From: Actinomycetota bacterium
GTDB lineage: Bacteria > Actinomycetota > Thermoleophilia > Solirubrobacterales > Solirubrobacteraceae
Assembly: GCA_009699245.1 (NCBI GenBank)
Contig: WLOQ01000003.1
Coordinates: 1-64,000 of the forward strand
Length of the DNA: 64,000 bases
Reading direction: 5' to 3'
Shown in pieces: positions 8,835 to 16,447 of this stretch. Each line of letters opens with the position of its first letter. The first letter of the stretch is position 1. The notes beneath the pieces were generated by a model that saw nothing but the letters and a program-made list of their open reading frames with translations, searched no databases and was not told the origin of the DNA. A program made the position numbers and the translations under genes.

Positions 8835-10600
8835 AGGCCCGCCACCTCCGGCTCGATGGGCTTGCGCGTGAGGAACACCTGGTCCGGGAGGCCCTTCTCG
8901 ACGATGTCGCGGTAGAGCGGCGACTGATCGAGGAGCTCGTCGTGCGTGCCGTGTGCGGCGAGGCGTCCGTCGTCGAGGACGACGATCTCGTCGGCGAGCG
9001 AGATCGTGGAAAGGCGGTGGGCGATGATGAAGGTGGTGCGCCCCGCCATCGCCTCGCGCAGTGCGGCCTTGATCTGATGCTCGGTCGACGCATCCACCGA
9101 GGAGGTCGCATCGTCGAGGATGAGGATGCGCGGGTCGGCGAGCAGCGCGCGGGCGATCGCCAGGCGCTGACGCTGACCGCCGGAGAGCGTGAGGCCGCGC
9201 TCGCCGACGCGCGTCTCGTAGCCGTCCGGTAGACGCTCGATGAACCCGGTCGCCTGCGCGCGCCGGGCGGCGGTGCGGACGTCGTCATCGGTGGCATTCG
9301 GGCGGGCGTAGGCGATGTTGTCGCGGACGCTCGCGGAGAAGAGGAACGGGTCGTCGTTGACGACGGCGATCGCCTGCCGCAGCTCGGTGGGATCGAGCTC
9401 GCGCACATCGACGCCGTCGATCAGCACCGCGCCGCCTGAGACGTCGTAGAGCCGCGGGATGAGCTGGACGAGCGACGTCTTGCCCGAGCCGGTCGCGCCG
9501 ACGATCGCGACCGTCGTGCCGCCGGGCACGGTGAGCGTCACGTCCGCGAGCGCCTCGCGCAGCGCCGCGGGGTAGCGCAGCGACGCGCCGCGGAGCTCGA
9601 CGCGGCCGTCCCCGGCGGGGAGCGGGACCGGCTGTTCGGGCGCGGCGATCTGCGGCTCGCGGTCGAGGATCTGGTAGAGCCGGGCGCCGGACGCGGTGGC
9701 GCGCTGGGCGAGTCCGAGCGACATGCCGAGCGTGCGCATCGGGCCGATGAGCATCAGCAGGTAGGTGTAGAACGCGCTGAAGCCACCGATCGTCAGGTTC
9801 CCGTTGATCACCTGGCGCCCGCCGACGTACAGCACGGCGGCGAGCCCGAGCTGGGGGAGGAACCCGATGAATGGGCTGTAGAAGGCCTGGACGCGCGTGG
9901 CGCGCATCGACTGCTCGAAGACCCGGCGGACCTGCCGCTCGAAGCGGCGCTGCTGACGCTCCTCAGCCGCGAACGCCTTCACGACGCGCACGCCGGAGAC
10001 GTTCTCCTCGACCTCGGCGGTGAGCTCGGCAATCCGCTGCTGGACCTCCTGGAGCATCGGGCGTGATCGGCGGCCGTAGCGGTTGGCGATGAGAATCACG
10101 AACGGCACGGGCAGGAGCGAGACCGCCGCGAGCGCCGGGTCGACGATGAACATCGCGATCGACGCGAGAATGATGGTCAGCGCCGACTGGATCAGGAAGA
10201 CGAGCCCATAGCCGAGGAAGAACCGCACGGACTGCAGGTCGACCGTGGCGCGCGACATCAGCTGGCCGGTCTGCTGCTGGTCGAAGAAGGCGAGCTCGAG
10301 CGCCTGGAAGTGCGCGTACATCGAGGCGCGCAGGTCGCGCTCGACGGCGAGTGACACGCGCCCGGCGACGAGTCGCCGTGCGACGGTGAGCCCGAGTCGC
10401 AGGATCCCGGCGCCGAACACCGCTGCGGCGAGGATTCGCAGGCCGCTCTTGTCGCCCTCGTGGATCTGGTTGATCGCCTGGCCGGTGAGCCACGGGATCG
10501 CGACCGTCATGGTCATCGCCGCGACGGCGAGGACCCCGGACAGCACGACGGAGCGCCGATAGGGGCGCAGGAATCCGAGGAGTCGCCAGAAGAGCGCCAC
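8831..10600 (-). CDS. Heterodimeric ABC exporter subunit with degenerate site
   Basis: A 589-residue half-transporter with the usual order of membrane domain (about 15-300) and ATPase domain (about 335-575). Walker A GATGSGKTS, signature LSGGQRQ and switch His (IAHRLST) are normal. The catalytic Glu after Walker B is Asp (ILILDDATSSVD), and the Q-loop Gln is also replaced (VVNDDPFLF). These changes mark the non-hydrolytic site of a heterodimeric exporter. It is the promoter-proximal gene of the pair. The GTG start at 10600 follows a TACTTT box by only 7 bases, so the message is probably leaderless. Confidence 0.93.
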   Translation of the reverse strand: MALFWRLLGFLRPYRRSVVLSGVLAVAAMTMTVAIPWLTGQAINQIHEGDKSGLRILAAAVFGAGILRLGLTVARRLVAGRVSLAVERDLRASMYAHFQALELAFFDQQQTGQLMSRATVDLQSVRFFLGYGLVFLIQSALTIILASIAMFIVDPALAAVSLLPVPFVILIANRYGRRSRPMLQEVQQRIAELTAEVEENVSGVRVVKAFAAEERQQRRFERQVRRVFEQSMRATRVQAFYSPFIGFLPQLGLAAVLYVGGRQVINGNLTIGGFSAFYTYLLMLIGPMRTLGMSLGLAQRATASGARLYQILDREPQIAAPEQPVPLPAGDGRVELRGASLRYPAALREALADVTLTVPGGTTVAIVGATGSGKTSLVQLIPRLYDVSGGAVLIDGVDVRELDPTELRQAIAVVNDDPFLFSASVRDNIAYARPNATDDDVRTAARRAQATGFIERLPDGYETRVGERGLTLSGGQRQRLAIARALLADPRILILDDATSSVDASTEHQIKAALREAMAGRTTFIIAHRLSTISLADEIVVLDDGRLAAHGTHDELLDQSPLYRDIVEKGLPDQVFLTRKPIEPEVAGL

Positions 10601-10607
10601 GCGTCAG

Positions 10608-10613
10608 AAAGTA
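10608..10613 (-). promoter_or_regulatory. Putative -10 box (TACTTT) of the ABC exporter operon
   Basis: On the minus strand TACTTT lies 7 bases before the GTG start of the exporter gene, which places transcription initiation at or next to the start codon. There is no obvious -35 and no Shine-Dalgarno. It shares its TA base pairs with the opposing box at 10612-10617. Confidence 0.5.
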
Positions 10614-10617
10614 GTGT
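10612..10617 (+). promoter_or_regulatory. Putative -10 box (TAGTGT) of the Cys-rich protein gene
   Basis: TAGTGT lies 7 bases before the GTG start at 10625, the spacing expected for a leaderless transcript. It overlaps by two bases the divergent -10 box at 10608-10613. Confidence 0.5.
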
Positions 10618-10624
10618 CTTCGGT

Positions 10625-10828
10625 GTGCACGATCCCCTGAGGTACGGGCTGTGTGGCCGCTGCGCCCAGCAGCGGCTCGTGCGCTCTGGACGCGGATCGG
10701 AGTTTTCCCTCTGCGAGCGGTCCTTCTCCGACTCGCGCTTTCCAAAGTACCCGCGGATGCCGGTCGTCCGCTGCGTCGGGTTCGAGGAGCGCACGCCCCG
10801 CACAGACCGCGGCGGCACCGGCGCGTAG
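10625..10828 (+). CDS. Small Cys-rich conserved protein
   Basis: A 67-residue protein of unknown function. It has C-x2-C near the N-terminus (LCGRC), then the segment RGSEFSLCERS, then YPRMPVVRCVGFE, so four cysteines are spaced as in a small zinc-binding ribbon. The pattern (CxxC, RGSxFxLC, YPxxPVxxCxGxE) agrees with a type of short actinobacterial hypothetical protein that I recall only informally. Frame and start are supported by the motif and by the TAGTGT box 7 bases upstream. It is divergent from the ABC exporter with 24 bases between start codons, and the next gene begins 30 bases after its stop. Confidence 0.72.
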   Translation: MHDPLRYGLCGRCAQQRLVRSGRGSEFSLCERSFSDSRFPKYPRMPVVRCVGFEERTPRTDRGGTGA

Positions 10829-10843
10829 GCGCCCCGCGCCCGC

Positions 10844-10849
10844 TACCGT
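10844..10849 (+). promoter_or_regulatory. Putative -10 box (TACCGT)
   Basis: TACCGT ends 9 bases before the ATG at 10859 of the secreted hydrolase. No Shine-Dalgarno is present, so a leaderless or nearly leaderless transcript is likely. Confidence 0.4.
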
Positions 10850-10858
10850 CGAGACTCA

Positions 10859-12760
10859 ATGGCCCCCCGGCTCTCACGATCGTCGGTGGCTGTCGCCGCC
10901 CTCACCGGCGCAATCGCAGCGCTCGCCTTTGTGGCGCCGAGCGCAGGGGCCATGACGCTGCGTCCATGCGTGACGCAGGCCGGCTGGAACTGCGGTGTCC
11001 TCGGCGTGCCGCTCGACCACGCCGGCGTCGTCCCCGGCCGTCTGCACATCGCGGTCGCCGCTCAGCCGGCCCGCGCCGGGCGGGGGACTCTCATCGCGCT
11101 CTCCGGCGGTCCGGGCCAGAGCTCCGTCGCTGACGCGGACTCTTGGGCGTCGACCCTCGAGGCTGCGCTCGGGCGCTACCGGCTCGTGGTGCTCGACCAG
11201 CGCGGGACGGGACAGTCGGGTGTCCTGCGCTGCTCGGCGCTCCAGGACCTCGACGGGCTCCAGCCGGTCGCGCCCGAGGTCATCGCGCAGTGCCAGCAGC
11301 GCATCGGCCCCCGGCGCGCCTTCTACCGCACGCTCGACAGCGTCGAGGACATCGAGGCGCTGCGGGTCGCGCTGGGCGTACGGCGGATCGCCCTCGCCGG
11401 CATCAGCTACGGCACCTGGGTCGCTCAGGAGTACGCACGCCGCTATCCGCAGCACGTCGACCGCCTGATCCTCGACTCGGTTGTCGGACCGGGCGAGCCG
11501 GACGCGCTCCTGCTCGACACCTTCTCGCGCATGCCACGAGTGCTGCGTGAACAGTGCGCGGGCGGGCGCTGCCGCGGCGCGACCGCGAGCCCCATCGCCG
11601 ACCTTGCCGCCGTCGCCACCCGCCTGCGACGCGGGCCGCTGTCGGGGACGCGCTACGACGGCTCCGGTCGGCCGCGGCGCGTGACGCTGCGCTCCGAGGA
11701 CGCGCTCTTCGCGCTCCTGTCATCCGCGGACCTCAATCCGTACATGCAGGCGCGCCTGCCGGGAGCCCTGGCCGCCGCCGCGGCCGGCGACCCTGCGGCG
11801 CTGCTGCGCCTCGTGCCGATCGCCGCGGGCGAGCCGATCGCCGCACCGTCGCTCAGCGTCGCGCTCAACATCACGACCGGCTGCCTGGACACCGCGCTCC
11901 CGTACGCACTCTCGAGCCCGCTCGCAGGGCGCACCGCGCTCGTCGACCGCGCGCTCGCCGCGGTCGATCCGGCGCTCTACGCCCCGTGGTCGGCGGCTGC
12001 GGTGCGCGCGAGCGGGTACGTCGATGACTGCGTGCTCTTCCCACAGGTCCCGACGGTCGCGGCGCCTCGGCGAGCGCTGCCGGACGTGCGCGCCCTGCTG
12101 CTCGGGGGGCGGCTCGACATGCGCACGCCGGTGGAGAACGCGCGCGAGCTCGCGGCGCTCCTGCCGCGCGCCTCAATCGTCACTGTCGCCGGGACGGGAC
12201 ACGACACGCTCGACAGCGATGGCACTGGCTGCATCCAGGAGGCGCTGCGGCGCTTTGTGAACGCGCTGCGGGTCGGCGATCCCTGCCAGGGGCGCACGAA
12301 CCAACGCCGCGTCGCCGCCCGCCCGCCCGTCACGATCGACGCGGTGCCGGGCAGCGACCTGCGCCTGCGCGTCCTGCGCGCCGTGCTCGCCACCGCCGAC
12401 GAGGCGCGGCAGACGGCGCTTGAAGCGGCCTATGCGGGTGTTCCGACCCGCGGCGGGGGGCTGCGCGGCGGTCGCTACGTCGCCGACGATCCGTACTTCG
12501 GCACGCTCATCCTGCGCGGGTACGCCTACGTTCCCGGCGTGCGGATCAGCGGGCGCCTGCGAGTGCTCGCGGGTGAGGACGTCCAGGGCACCGTGCGGGT
12601 GCGCGGCGCGCTGACCGGGACGGTGCGCGTGAGCTCGCGGCTGCGCGCCAACGGGACGCTCGGCGGCCGGCAGGTGCGCCTCACGCTCGGCGCGCGATCC
12701 GGTGCTGACGACGCTCCCGCAGCAGCAGGCGCAGCGTCGCTCAGCCGCGCACGGCGCTGA
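10859..12760 (+). CDS. Secreted TAP-like alpha/beta hydrolase (peptidase S33 type)
   Basis: A 633-residue exported hydrolase. A signal peptide covers about residues 1-31 (ending PSAGA). The catalytic domain shows the oxyanion motif GGPGQS (83-88), the strand VLDQRGTGQSG, the nucleophile Ser183 in GISYGT, the acid in GGRLDMRTP and the base in GTGHDT. The last two lie in a TAP-like C-terminal lobe, as in Streptomyces tripeptidyl aminopeptidases. About 160 further residues form a beta-rich, glycine-rich tail absent from typical members. It probably removes N-terminal peptides or hydrolyses esters outside the cell. Its 3' end overlaps the convergent small secreted protein gene by 20 bases. Confidence 0.88.
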   Translation: MAPRLSRSSVAVAALTGAIAALAFVAPSAGAMTLRPCVTQAGWNCGVLGVPLDHAGVVPGRLHIAVAAQPARAGRGTLIALSGGPGQSSVADADSWASTLEAALGRYRLVVLDQRGTGQSGVLRCSALQDLDGLQPVAPEVIAQCQQRIGPRRAFYRTLDSVEDIEALRVALGVRRIALAGISYGTWVAQEYARRYPQHVDRLILDSVVGPGEPDALLLDTFSRMPRVLREQCAGGRCRGATASPIADLAAVATRLRRGPLSGTRYDGSGRPRRVTLRSEDALFALLSSADLNPYMQARLPGALAAAAAGDPAALLRLVPIAAGEPIAAPSLSVALNITTGCLDTALPYALSSPLAGRTALVDRALAAVDPALYAPWSAAAVRASGYVDDCVLFPQVPTVAAPRRALPDVRALLLGGRLDMRTPVENARELAALLPRASIVTVAGTGHDTLDSDGTGCIQEALRRFVNALRVGDPCQGRTNQRRVAARPPVTIDAVPGSDLRLRVLRAVLATADEARQTALEAAYAGVPTRGGGLRGGRYVADDPYFGTLILRGYAYVPGVRISGRLRVLAGEDVQGTVRVRGALTGTVRVSSRLRANGTLGGRQVRLTLGARSGADDAPAAAGAASLSRARR

Positions 12761-13154
12761 ACCGCAGACGCCGCGAACTGCACGGGTCGCCGGTGCCGAT
12801 CGCGCCGGTCATGCGCAGGCTCCCACGGATCGTGCGGCGGTCGCGCGCGAGCTGGCCGTCGATCCGCACCCGCTGCGATGCCGGCCCGGTCGAGAAGCCG
12901 AAGATCCCGCGGGTGAGGACGCGCCCGGACGTCGTCGGCTCGGCGGCGAGTGGCCCGATGTCGCCCTCCGGGACACAGACGTAACGCCCGATGTCGAGCC
13001 GCACGAGCGTCACGCGCTGTCCGCTGATACGCAGGGTGATCGGGAGCCCTTCAGCGGTGCGTCCGCGGTAGAGGCCGTCCGCGCTGGCGACCGCGCCCGC
13101 GCTCGGCGCGGCGAGGAGCAGGCCCAGCAGCGCGATCGCGGTGACGCGGATCAC
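12741..13154 (-). CDS. Small secreted protein, unknown function
   Basis: A 137-residue product with a clear signal peptide (residues 1-22, ending SAGAVA) and a compact, probably all-beta domain: repeated short strands such as LPITLRISG and RIDGQLARD, with two cysteines (C in YVCVPE and in DPCSSR) that could form a disulphide. No family is recognised. The GTG start overlaps the stop of the TIM-barrel/peptidoglycan-binding gene by 4 bases, so the two are coupled and may act together in the wall. Its 3' end runs 20 bases into the convergent hydrolase gene. Confidence 0.7.
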   Translation of the reverse strand: MIRVTAIALLGLLLAAPSAGAVASADGLYRGRTAEGLPITLRISGQRVTLVRLDIGRYVCVPEGDIGPLAAEPTTSGRVLTRGIFGFSTGPASQRVRIDGQLARDRRTIRGSLRMTGAIGTGDPCSSRRLRFSAVRG

Positions 13155-14329
13155 CGAGACGTCACGTCAGCCGCGACCCCACCGGTCGGCGCGTCCTGCG
13201 GCGGCGGACTCGGTGCCGGCGTCACCGGGCGACGCAGGAGCACCTGCCAGGTGGTGGCATCGACCTTGCCCGTGACCGGCAGGCCGCGGCGCTGCTGCAG
13301 CGAGGTCACGGCGTTCAGTGTGAGGGTGTCGAACCGGCCGTTGATGAACACGCGGCGACCGGTCCGGCGCAGGAGGCGCTGCAGGCGGCGCACCAGGTCG
13401 CCCTTGTTCCCCTTGACCAGCAGGGGATAGCCGGGGTCGAGGATCGCGTCGTCCACCGGCTGCACGAGCGGCTGGGCCAGCGCCGTCCAAAGGCGCGCAG
13501 GGGTCGCCGCCCACTCCCACCAGCTGATGCTCGCGGCGCCGTACCCCGCGGCAAGCGTGCGGAAGGTTCCGATCTCCGGGCTCGTGGGGGACTGGTAGGT
13601 CTGCCCGATGGGGAGGATCGGTCGGTCGTAGACCCGGTTGACCCGCATCGTCCACGACATCGAATCCGCAAGCTCGTGCCCGATGTCCTTCCAGTAGACC
13701 TGTGGCATGTTGACCTGGGCCCCGTGAGGGCCGAGGAAGACGGAGAACGGGAGCTTCGGGTGGTAGTCGACGTAGGGGAAGCTCGTGAGCGCGAGCGGGA
13801 AGCGCGGCCCGACCTTCGAGCGCAACACGCTCATGTAGCGCCCGGCCGCCCAGTAGCGCCCCTCGTAGCTCGTCTCGGCGTCGATGATCAGGCAGTCGGC
13901 GCCGTACGACGCGGCGAGCGCTCCTGCGCGCGCCTCGGCGACAGGGCGGCGGCCGTAGACGAACTGCCAGGCGCAGACGCGCAGCCCCTGCGCCTTGAGG
14001 GCCGCCACGGCTTCGGGCGTGAACTGCGACCAGACCTTGCCGGCGTCGGCGCTCTTGACGTAGACGGCGCCGAAGCCTGCGGCCTTCGCCCGCGTACCGA
14101 TCGCGACGATGTCGCCGCCGTCGGAGCGCGAGAGCTCCCAGATCCACATGGCGTTCACGCGAAGCGCGGCGGGCACGCGATTGCCGCCCGCGGCGGGCCT
14201 CGTCTGTGTGGCGCTCGGGGCGGGCGTCTGCGCAGCGGCCACGCCCGCGAACGCGGTCGCGAAGGCGACGACGCCTGCCAGGAGCGCGAGGGCGCGGCGG
14301 GTATCGGGGAACCGGAGAGGCTGCATCAC
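13151..14329 (-). CDS. Secreted TIM-barrel glycosidase-like protein with peptidoglycan-binding domain
   Basis: The product (392 residues from the GTG, 391 from the adjacent ATG) has a signal peptide (about 1-34, ending GVAAAQ). A domain of about 240 residues resembles glycoside-hydrolase TIM barrels: strands such as AVYVKSAD and LRVCAWQF, acidic strand ends in LIIDAETSYEG, and SISWWEWA. A peptidoglycan-binding type 1 domain follows (about 300-365: KGDLVRRLQRLLRR then LQQRRGLPVTGKVD). A GGAG element precedes the start. It likely acts on or anchors to cell-wall polymer; the substrate and true activity are not certain. It is translationally coupled to the small secreted protein downstream. Confidence 0.78.
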   Translation of the reverse strand: MMQPLRFPDTRRALALLAGVVAFATAFAGVAAAQTPAPSATQTRPAAGGNRVPAALRVNAMWIWELSRSDGGDIVAIGTRAKAAGFGAVYVKSADAGKVWSQFTPEAVAALKAQGLRVCAWQFVYGRRPVAEARAGALAASYGADCLIIDAETSYEGRYWAAGRYMSVLRSKVGPRFPLALTSFPYVDYHPKLPFSVFLGPHGAQVNMPQVYWKDIGHELADSMSWTMRVNRVYDRPILPIGQTYQSPTSPEIGTFRTLAAGYGAASISWWEWAATPARLWTALAQPLVQPVDDAILDPGYPLLVKGNKGDLVRRLQRLLRRTGRRVFINGRFDTLTLNAVTSLQQRRGLPVTGKVDATTWQVLLRRPVTPAPSPPPQDAPTGGVAADVTSR

Positions 14330-14375
14330 CCGTGAAACGCTCCGCCGCGGCGCAAGTTGCGCTGCGACGGGGTGA

Positions 14376-14449
14376 TGCCGGAGGAGGGACTCGAACCCCC
14401 GACACGCGGATTATGATTCCGCTGCTCTAACCGACTGAGCTACTCCGGC
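14376..14449 (-). tRNA. tRNA-Met (CAT anticodon)
   Basis: A 74-base tRNA on the minus strand. Acceptor GCCGGAG (ending at 14449) pairs with CTCCGGC, with discriminator A at 14376. The anticodon stem GCGGA/TCCGC encloses the loop ATCATAA with CAT at 14413-14415, and the T arm is GGGGG-TTCGAGT-CCCTC. The first acceptor pair and the D arm are those of an elongator tRNA. A CAT tRNA modified to lysidine (Ile2) cannot be excluded by sequence alone, but the arm sequences match elongator tRNA-Met. Confidence 0.95.
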
Positions 14450-14504
14450 GGGGCGCCGGATGGTAGCGAGGACCGGCCCGGTTCGGGGCGACGATCCAGC
14501 GACC

Positions 14505-15392
14505 ATGCCCGCCATCGACTCCACCACGGTGCTGCTCGGCATCCCAAATGTGTCCGAGGGGACCGACCTTGAGGTACTCGCGGCGATCGGCGCGGCGTTC
14601 GCGGCAGGCGGTGCGGAGCTGCTCACCGCGGCACCGCATACGGACCCGGATCACGATCGCGCGGTCTTCACGATGGCCGCCGCTCCAGGGGTCCTGAGCG
14701 CGGCGCTCGTCAGCGGTGCGCGCGCTGCCATCGAGCGGATCGATCTCGCGCAGCACGCGGGACTGCACCCGCATGTCGGGGCCATCGACGTCGTCCCCGT
14801 CGTCTACCTCGACGCCGCACGCCGCGGGGCCGCCTGCGCCGAGGCGCTCGTAGTGGCCGACCGCATCGGTGCCGAGCTGGGCGTGCCGGTCCTGCTCTAT
14901 GGGGCGCTCGCCGGCGGGCGCACGCGCGCCGAGCTACGCCGGGGCGGACCCGCGCAGCTTGCCCACCGGCTCGCCTCGGGCGAGCTGCGGCCGGACTTTG
15001 GTTCTCCACGGGCGCATCGCACCGCGGGGGCCGTCCTCGTCGCCGCGCGCCCGCCGCTCGTCGCCTTCAACCTCGAGCTCGCCCCGCCCGCGACCGCCGC
15101 CGACGCCCACCGGATCGCCCTCCTCATTCGGGAAGGTGGGGAGGAGGGCCTGCCCGGCGTGCGCGCCATCGGCCTCGCGCTCGCGCATGGCGGCGGTGTC
15201 GCACAGGTCTCGATGAATGTCGAGGACCACCTGCGAGTACCGCTCGCGCAGGTCGTCGCCGCTGTGGAGCGGCACGCTGTGGTCAGTGCAGCCGAGCTCG
15301 TCGGACTCGCCCCGCGCGCGGCGTTCGAGGGCTGGCCGGAGCACCTCGAGTGCCGCGGCCGAGCGCTCATCGAGGACGCTCTAGGCTTCTGA
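14505..15392 (+). CDS. Glutamate formimidoyltransferase
   Basis: A 295-residue stand-alone formiminotransferase, which moves the formimino group from N-formimino-L-glutamate to tetrahydrofolate in histidine breakdown. It starts LLGIPNVSEG, a hallmark of the family, and carries the HAGLHPHVGAIDVVPVVY block that contains the catalytic histidine region. The ATG at 14505 is chosen because homology begins a few residues later; the open frame extends 15 codons upstream. The cyclodeaminase domain found in bifunctional FTCD is absent, and no hut genes lie nearby. It begins 55 bases after tRNA-Met. No ribosome binding site is obvious. Confidence 0.88.
   Translation: MPAIDSTTVLLGIPNVSEGTDLEVLAAIGAAFAAGGAELLTAAPHTDPDHDRAVFTMAAAPGVLSAALVSGARAAIERIDLAQHAGLHPHVGAIDVVPVVYLDAARRGAACAEALVVADRIGAELGVPVLLYGALAGGRTRAELRRGGPAQLAHRLASGELRPDFGSPRAHRTAGAVLVAARPPLVAFNLELAPPATAADAHRIALLIREGGEEGLPGVRAIGLALAHGGGVAQVSMNVEDHLRVPLAQVVAAVERHAVVSAAELVGLAPRAAFEGWPEHLECRGRALIEDALGF
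15382..15387 (+). promoter_or_regulatory. Putative -10 box (TAGGCT)
   Basis: TAGGCT ends 9 bases before the ATG at 15397 and lies inside the last codons of the formiminotransferase. It could drive a near-leaderless transcript for the membrane protein and the genes after it. Confidence 0.4.
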
Positions 15393-15396
15393 CCTC

Positions 15397-15774
15397 ATGG
15401 CGCGCACGAAGACCAAGCGGCAGACCAAGCACCGAGGGAACGCCGCGGGCGTCGTCGAGACGCGTGGACGGACCGGCCGCAAGCTCTCGGAGGACGAGCG
15501 CAAGGGCAAGAGGGGCTCGGCCAAGGGCCTGCGCCAGGACCGCTTCGACCAGCCGCCGACCTGGCGCAGCTCGATCAACCGCTCGATGGTCGCGATCGTG
15601 CTCTTCGTCGCCGTCATGGTCCTCTTCTTCAAGCAGAGCGCCACGTCGACCGTGGCGATCGCCGTCCTGCTGTTCGTCATCTACGTCCCGATGAGCTACT
15701 CGCTCGACATGTGGCTGCACAAGCGCCGGCTCGCCAAGAAGGCCGCGGGCAGCGACCCCAAGGGCGGAGCCTGA
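15397..15774 (+). CDS. Small two-helix membrane protein
   Basis: A 125-residue protein of unknown function. The first 60 residues are very basic and polar (many Lys, Arg and Gly). Two hydrophobic helices follow (about 64-79 and 84-102), and the tail is again basic (HKRRLAKKA), so both ends should face the cytoplasm. No domain is recognised. It starts 4 bases after the formiminotransferase stop and ends 4 bases before the MBL hydrolase, consistent with an operon leading towards hisS. Confidence 0.7.
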   Translation: MARTKTKRQTKHRGNAAGVVETRGRTGRKLSEDERKGKRGSAKGLRQDRFDQPPTWRSSINRSMVAIVLFVAVMVLFFKQSATSTVAIAVLLFVIYVPMSYSLDMWLHKRRLAKKAAGSDPKGGA

Positions 15775-15778
15775 CAGC

Positions 15779-16447
15779 ATGGACATCCGCGGGTTCACCG
15801 TCGGTCCGGTGCAGGAGAACACCTACCTGCTGCGCCGCGACGCGGAGGCGACGAGCGGTGTGCTCGTCGATCCGGGCGATGAGGCGGAGCGTCTGCTCGG
15901 CACGCTCAGCGAGCTCGGCGTGACGCTCGACGCGATCCTGCTCACGCACACGCACTTCGACCACGTCGGCGCCGTCGCTCCCGTCGCGACCGCCACCGGA
16001 GTGCCGGTTTACTGCCCGGAACTCGAGGTCGATCGCCTCGCGAACATCATGGAGCACGTGCGCTGGGAGGGCATCGGCCCGTTCGACAGCTGGGACGCCG
16101 AGGAGACGGTCGCAGGCGGCGAGCACCTGCACCTCGCGGGCTTCCACATCGACGTGCTCTTCACGCCCGGGCACAGCCCCGGCCACGTCACCTACGCCTT
16201 CGCGCCCGACCCGGCGCACCCGGAGATCCCGACGGTGCTCGCCGCGGGCGACGTCCTCTTCCAGAACTCGATCGGGCGCACGGACCTGCCGGGCGGCGAT
16301 CACGCGACGTTGCTCGCCTCCATCGCCGGGCTGCTCGAGCGGTTCGAGCCCGAGACCGTCGTCCTGCCGGGCCACATGGGCACCACGACGCTCGGCGCCG
16401 AGCGCGCGAGCAACCCGTTTCTCCAGGACCTGCCGGCGGCCTCGTGA
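15779..16447 (+). CDS. MBL-fold metallohydrolase (glyoxalase II-like)
   Basis: A 222-residue single-domain metallo-beta-lactamase fold enzyme. The dinuclear metal motif THTHFDH is intact (about residues 59-65), with further ligands in TPGHSPGH and LPGHMG and the conserved Asp in AAGDVLF. The layout matches small glyoxalase II-like hydrolases (YcbL type), which hydrolyse thioesters such as S-lactoylglutathione analogues; the thiol used here is unknown. Its stop overlaps the hisS GTG by 4 bases. A hydrolase of this type next to hisS is a common arrangement. Confidence 0.9.
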   Translation: MDIRGFTVGPVQENTYLLRRDAEATSGVLVDPGDEAERLLGTLSELGVTLDAILLTHTHFDHVGAVAPVATATGVPVYCPELEVDRLANIMEHVRWEGIGPFDSWDAEETVAGGEHLHLAGFHIDVLFTPGHSPGHVTYAFAPDPAHPEIPTVLAAGDVLFQNSIGRTDLPGGDHATLLASIAGLLERFEPETVVLPGHMGTTTLGAERASNPFLQDLPAAS

